Shown: positions 23,528 to 26,352 of the stretch, piece after piece
Numbering within the stretch: position 1 is the first letter of the stretch
Layout: each line of letters starts with the position of its first letter
Origin: RUG12395 sp034178705
GTDB taxonomy: Bacteria > Bacillota > Clostridia > Oscillospirales > CAG-272
DNA length: 26,352 nt
Direction of reading: 5' to 3'
Assembly: GCA_034178705.1 (NCBI GenBank)
Contig: JAXFQY010000102.1
Span: 1-26,352, forward strand
The notes under the pieces: model-generated
The model's database searches: none
Told to the model about the DNA's origin: nothing
What the model saw: only the letters and a program-made list of their open reading frames with translations
Program-made: the position numbers and the translations under genes

Positions 23528-24463
23528 TCAAAGCTTCTCCGCTGCGCGGAGCTTTGCACTGCGAGCACGCGGGTTGCTTTCCAGTTCCTCTTCTCCGGGC
23601 AAAACCGGCTTTTTTGTCAGTATCTTCAGCTGCGGCTTACGCCCGCAGACGCATACCGGGAAGTCGGGGGGGCAAATGCAACCCGACGCAAGAGAGGCAA
23701 AGGTGTTCTTCACTTCTCTGTCTTCCAGCGAATGGAAGGTTATGATCGAGAGCCTTCCACCGGGGTTCATCATCCCGGCAAGGCTCCTGATCGCAGGCTC
23801 AATTACGGAAAGCTCAGCATTCACCTCTATACGGATCGCCTGAAAACTCCGTTTAGCCGGATGATGTCCTCCGCTCCTTGCGGCAGCAGGGATTGCGTTC
23901 TTGATAATCTCGGCAAGTCTTCCGGTTGTTTCAATCGGTTCTCGCGCTCTCTCCCTTACGATCGCCGCCGCGATTTTCCGGGAGAATTTTTCCTCTCCGT
24001 AGGAAAAAAGAATCCGCGATAGTTCCTCTTCGCGATAAGAGTTTACGACCTCTTTTGCCGTTATCCCTGCTCTGCGGTCCATCCGCATATCAAGCGGCGC
24101 GTCCGCCATATAGGAAAATCCGCGTTCTTCCGCATCCAGCTGCCTGGAGGATACCCCAAGATCCGCCGTAGCGCCATCAATTCTCTCCACACCGATAGAA
24201 TGCAGAACCTCAGCAGCATTCACAAAATTTTCCCGAATTACGGTTACGCGCTCCCCGTAGGGTGCAAGACGCGTCGTAGCAGCAGCTATTGCCTCCTCAT
24301 CCCGATCGAAGGAATAGAGATGACCGGTCGTCAGCTTTTCGGCGATGGCGGCACTGTGACCTCCTCCGCCGGCCGTACAGTCTATGTATATTCCGTCCGG
24401 TTTTACCGCAAGCAGTTCAACTGCTTCCCGCAGCAGAACGGAGACATGAATAAATTCTTCCAT
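23528..24463 (-). CDS. rsmH: RsmH (MraW), 16S rRNA N4-methyltransferase (C1402)
   Basis: 311 residues from ATG 24463, which gives the usual family length and begins EEFIHVSVLLREAVE. A longer frame upstream overlaps mraZ in another frame and is rejected. The SAM-binding motif is DCTAGGGGHSAAI, and DLGVSSRQLD and SIITFHSLEDREVK are family signatures. It methylates N4 of C1402 in 16S rRNA, together with RsmI. It is 7 nt after mraZ. The ribosome binding site is weak (GTGAAGAAAAT), so translation may depend on coupling with mraZ. Cysteines in a CICPPDFPVCVC stretch near 275 are typical of this family. Confidence 0.95.
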   Translation of the reverse strand: MEEFIHVSVLLREAVELLAVKPDGIYIDCTAGGGGHSAAIAEKLTTGHLYSFDRDEEAIAAATTRLAPYGERVTVIRENFVNAAEVLHSIGVERIDGATADLGVSSRQLDAEERGFSYMADAPLDMRMDRRAGITAKEVVNSYREEELSRILFSYGEEKFSRKIAAAIVRERAREPIETTGRLAEIIKNAIPAAARSGGHHPAKRSFQAIRIEVNAELSVIEPAIRSLAGMMNPGGRLSIITFHSLEDREVKNTFASLASGCICPPDFPVCVCGRKPQLKILTKKPVLPGEEELESNPRARSAKLRAAEKL

Positions 24464-24470
24464 ATTTTCT

Positions 24471-24896
24471 TCACAAACCAAGCTGGCGCATAAGCTCGCG
24501 CAGATGGTCGACGTCTCTCGCCTTTTCTCTTTCCTCCCACAGGGTCTCTGACCAGATTTGTGCATGATCCCCCGCGCCGAGGATAACCGCATTCTTGTCG
24601 AGATGTGCATATTCCTTCAAATCATTCGGAATCAGCACACGACCCTGTGAGTCCGGCTCGGCAACAAGTGTTTTCGGGAAAATAAAAAGCTTCAGCTCAA
24701 GGGCAACCGAATCAGGAAGGGCACGGATTTTATCGGCGTATTTTTCCCACTCCTCATTCGTATAAAGGGCAAGACAGGGATCCAATCTGCGAGTGATCAC
24801 AAAGCTGTCCCCAAGGATTTCACGGTATTTGGCGGGAATGAAAATGCGGTTCTTTGCATCGAGAGAATAACGGTATTCCCTGCAAAACATCTCCAT
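24471..24896 (-). CDS. mraZ: MraZ, transcriptional regulator of the division cluster
   Basis: 141 residues with two SpoVT/AbrB-like halves: MEMFCREYRYSLDAKNRIFIP (split as MEMFCREYRY and SLDAKNRIFIPAKYRE) and ADPDSQGR-like EPDSQGRVLIPNDLKEYA. MraZ forms ring oligomers and represses its own operon by binding short direct repeats near the promoter; five such repeats lie 15-64 nt upstream of its ATG. First gene of the cluster. ATG 24896 has AGGTG 8 nt upstream; ATG 24890 is a possible alternative. Cytoplasmic. Confidence 0.95.
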   Translation of the reverse strand: MEMFCREYRYSLDAKNRIFIPAKYREILGDSFVITRRLDPCLALYTNEEWEKYADKIRALPDSVALELKLFIFPKTLVAEPDSQGRVLIPNDLKEYAHLDKNAVILGAGDHAQIWSETLWEEREKARDVDHLRELMRQLGL

Positions 24897-24910
24897 CTCC
24901 GCTTCACCTC

Positions 24911-24960
24911 TCCCCCATTTTCAAACATTTTAGGACATTTTCCACCATTTCGCCCCACTT
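24911..24960 (-). promoter_or_regulatory. MraZ operator: five 10-bp direct repeats
   Basis: Five tandem 10-bp units read on the minus strand from 24960 down: AAGTGGGGCG, AAATGGTGGA, AAATGTCCTA, AAATGTTTGA, AAATGGGGGA. They share the AAATG start, and two have GGGG while one has GGTG after it. The spacing, one helical turn, fits the known MraZ-box layout (TGGG-type direct repeats at 10-bp period). The array starts just past the -10 box, covering the transcript start. Confidence 0.8.
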
Positions 24961-24966
24961 GCCTAT

Positions 24967-24995
24967 ATTATACAGCCTCCAAACGGCTTGGTCAA
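24967..24995 (-). promoter_or_regulatory. Promoter of the mraZ division cluster
   Basis: TTGACC (24995-24990), a 17-nt spacer and TATAAT (24972-24967) on the minus strand. The transcript start is expected near 24960, at the edge of the MraZ repeats, giving a leader of about 65 nt before the mraZ ATG. Confidence 0.85.
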
Positions 24996-25185
24996 GAGTT
25001 TTTCAAAAGATTCTTTTTGAAAATGTAAAAAATTTATAAGCAATTTTGTGCAGAATGAACAGCAATAACAGAGGATTCGACAATCTCCGAGCGGATTCGA
25101 AAGAGAAAAAAGGCGAAAAACGAGAAGAAAGCGCCCAATTCCCGCGAAAGTGGGGAACGCTCCCGAACCGTCCTTCCTTCAGCAT
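24996..25185. other. Intergenic stretch without a gene between coaD terminator and mraZ promoter
   Basis: I see no credible gene. Open frames here on both strands lack ribosome binding sites and any recognised family. The sequence is partly purine-rich and contains AAAGTGGGGAAC (25147-25158), which is the exact reverse complement of GTTCCCCACTTT (25208-25219) inside the terminator region. Confidence 0.6.
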
Positions 25186-25230
25186 AAAAAAGCCGGTACA
25201 GAAAGCGGTTCCCCACTTTTCTGTACCGGC
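25186..25230 (-). terminator. Intrinsic terminator after coaD
   Basis: GCCGGTACAGAAA (25192-25204) and TTTCTGTACCGGC (25218-25230) form a perfect 13-bp stem with a 13-nt loop. On the minus strand it is followed by TTTTTT. It lies 11 nt past the coaD stop and ends the rsmD-coaD unit before the division cluster. Confidence 0.88.
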
Positions 25231-25241
25231 AAAACACCGAT

Positions 25242-25757
25242 TCATTTATTTTTATTCTTTTCAAGATAACCAAGGCATAGACGCGCCACTCCGGGCCCCA
25301 GAAGACGTTCCGCTTCCCCACCGTCCGTCAAAAGAGCGCGGGCTGTGCTTGAACTGACTTCTTCCAGTTCGGGAGGGGCATCGATCAGAACAGTCACAGC
25401 AGAGGGGCAACGGGCCGCGTTATACTCCGCCATCTTAAGCTCATACTCCCTATCCTGCATGTTCCGGACACCCTTCAGAATCACATCAACCCCGTGCCGT
25501 CTGCAATAGGCATACAGCATTCCACGGGAAAAACCGAGCACAACAGGAAGGTCCCCGAATTGCTCCTTCATCAAACGTTTTCTCTGTGATTCGGTAAAGG
25601 TATAGCGCTTTTCGCTGTTGATAAAGCCGACCACAAGAACCCGACCGTAGCGACGGACAGCCTCCTCGACGAGAAAACGGTGTCCGAGCGTCGGAGGGTC
25701 GAAGCTGCCCGGAACAAGGCAGGTCTTTTCCCGGTTTGCAGGCTCACGATCCGGCAT
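25242..25757 (-). CDS. coaD: CoaD, pantetheine-phosphate adenylyltransferase
   Basis: 171 residues from ATG 25757. CoaD makes dephospho-CoA from 4'-phosphopantetheine and ATP, the fourth step of CoA synthesis. The nucleotidyltransferase signature PGSFDPPTLGHRFL holds the TxGH motif, KGVRNMQDREYE is the family KGxRxxxDxEYE region, and EVSSSTARALL replaces the usual ISSTxxR motif. The start overlaps the rsmD stop by 1 nt (TGATG), so the genes are coupled. A GTG one codon upstream is a possible alternative start. The pairing rsmD-coaD is a common Firmicutes arrangement. Some motif positions differ from typical CoaD, but function is probable. Confidence 0.9.
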   Translation of the reverse strand: MPDREPANREKTCLVPGSFDPPTLGHRFLVEEAVRRYGRVLVVGFINSEKRYTFTESQRKRLMKEQFGDLPVVLGFSRGMLYAYCRRHGVDVILKGVRNMQDREYELKMAEYNAARCPSAVTVLIDAPPELEEVSSSTARALLTDGGEAERLLGPGVARLCLGYLEKNKNK

Positions 25758-26323
25758 CACTCTTCCGCCTTCTTTTCAAGGAGATACATTTTGATCTTTC
25801 CGTAGGAACCGTCCCTGCGAAGAGTAAAAGTGCGGAAGATATCCTCTCTGCCGTCAAAAAGATTCTCCTGATCGGTTTCGCAGAAAACCAGTCCCCCGGG
25901 AGATACAATATCCGCAGAAATCAAACGCTCAAGAGTCGGAATCACAAGCCCGCTTGCATAGGGCGGATCCATAAAAACAATCTGATATTTCTCCCCGCCC
26001 GCCCCCTTTCGGACATAATTCGCGGCATCTGAAATCAAGGTGCGGCAACGGTCCGAAAGCTTCGTTTTTTCTGCGTTTTTCCGAATAACAGCGATCGCTT
26101 CCGGATTGGAATCGACAAACATGCAGAAGGAGGCGCCTCGGCTGAGTGCCTCAAGTCCGAGCTGCCCGGAACCGGCATAAAGATCAAGGACACGCCTTCC
26201 TTCAATTTCAAACTGTATCATTGAAAAAACGGCTTCCTTTGCCCGCTCAGAGGTTGGACGGGTCGCTTCCCCCTCCAGAGTAAAAAGTTTTGTCCCTCTT
26301 GCAGTTCCCGTAATGATTCTCAT
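25757..26323 (-). CDS. rsmD: RsmD, 16S rRNA (guanine-966-N2)-methyltransferase
   Basis: 188 residues. A SAM-dependent methyltransferase that methylates N2 of G966 in 16S rRNA during 30S assembly. It opens with MRIITGTARGTKL, followed by RPTSERAKEAVFSMI, the SAM loop LDLYAGSGQLGLEALSRGA and the catalytic DPPY (in FMDPPYASG), all typical of RsmD. AGGAGG lies 6 nt before ATG 26323, close to the window end. It is the upstream partner of coaD in a two-gene unit. What lies upstream, often recG in Firmicutes, is outside the window. Confidence 0.95.
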   Translation of the reverse strand: MRIITGTARGTKLFTLEGEATRPTSERAKEAVFSMIQFEIEGRRVLDLYAGSGQLGLEALSRGASFCMFVDSNPEAIAVIRKNAEKTKLSDRCRTLISDAANYVRKGAGGEKYQIVFMDPPYASGLVIPTLERLISADIVSPGGLVFCETDQENLFDGREDIFRTFTLRRDGSYGKIKMYLLEKKAEE

Positions 26324-26352
26324 TTTTCTTCCTCCTGATGAAAATGGTGATA

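Noticed and set aside
24464..24610. Upstream extension of rsmH
   Set aside because: It overlaps mraZ in another frame; ATG 24463 begins at the conserved N-terminus and gives the family length.
25003..25321. Minus-strand frames of 80-95 codons between coaD and mraZ
   Set aside because: They cross the coaD terminator or overlap coaD, and the one without overlap lacks a start signal; composition looks non-coding.

Overview
The window looks like a chromosomal segment of a moderate-GC, spore-forming or spore-former-derived Clostridia bacterium (Firmicutes). Evidence: an alpha/beta-type small acid-soluble spore protein (SASP) frame behind a sigma-G-like promoter, a Rex/AdhE/[FeFe]-hydrogenase fermentation cluster, and a Gram-positive mraZ-to-ftsZ cell-wall and division cluster with a PASTA-containing transpeptidase and a MurE carrying the meso-diaminopimelate motif DNPR. 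Almost everything is on the minus strand; only the yitT-like gene is on the plus strand. No tRNA, rRNA, CRISPR array, insertion sequence or transposase gene was seen.

Region 1 (1-382, minus) is a SASP reading frame whose last residues are replaced by an unrelated, partly hydrophobic extension that runs off the left edge. Region 2 (541-9636, minus) is one tightly packed unit transcribed rex > adhE > APH-fold kinase > two thioredoxin-like [2Fe-2S] ferredoxins > PAS-containing HydS-like [FeFe] hydrogenase > SpoIIE/PP2C-type phosphatase > second [FeFe] hydrogenase. It has a good promoter before rex and a hairpin terminator after the last hydrogenase. It reads as a redox-control module: Rex senses NADH/NAD+, AdhE consumes NADH to make ethanol, one hydrogenase probably makes or uses H2, and a second probably senses H2 or redox state. 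A kinase and a phosphatase in the same unit could form a signalling pair.

Region 3 (9701-11887) holds a LysR-type regulator (minus) and a divergent YitT-family membrane protein (plus), closed by hairpins. Region 4 (11864-26352, minus) is rsmD-coaD with its own terminator, then the division and cell-wall cluster mraZ-rsmH-ftsL-pbp-murE-murF-mraY-ftsW-murG-ftsQ-ftsZ. It starts from a strong promoter followed directly by five 10-bp direct repeats that match the layout of MraZ operators. murD, murC, murB and ftsA are absent from the cluster. ftsZ probably also has its own promoter and terminator.

The most interesting parts are the kinase/phosphatase/HydS hydrogenase module, the uncharacterised C-terminal domain on its phosphatase, and the interrupted SASP frame. 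The MraZ repeat array is a clear regulatory site.
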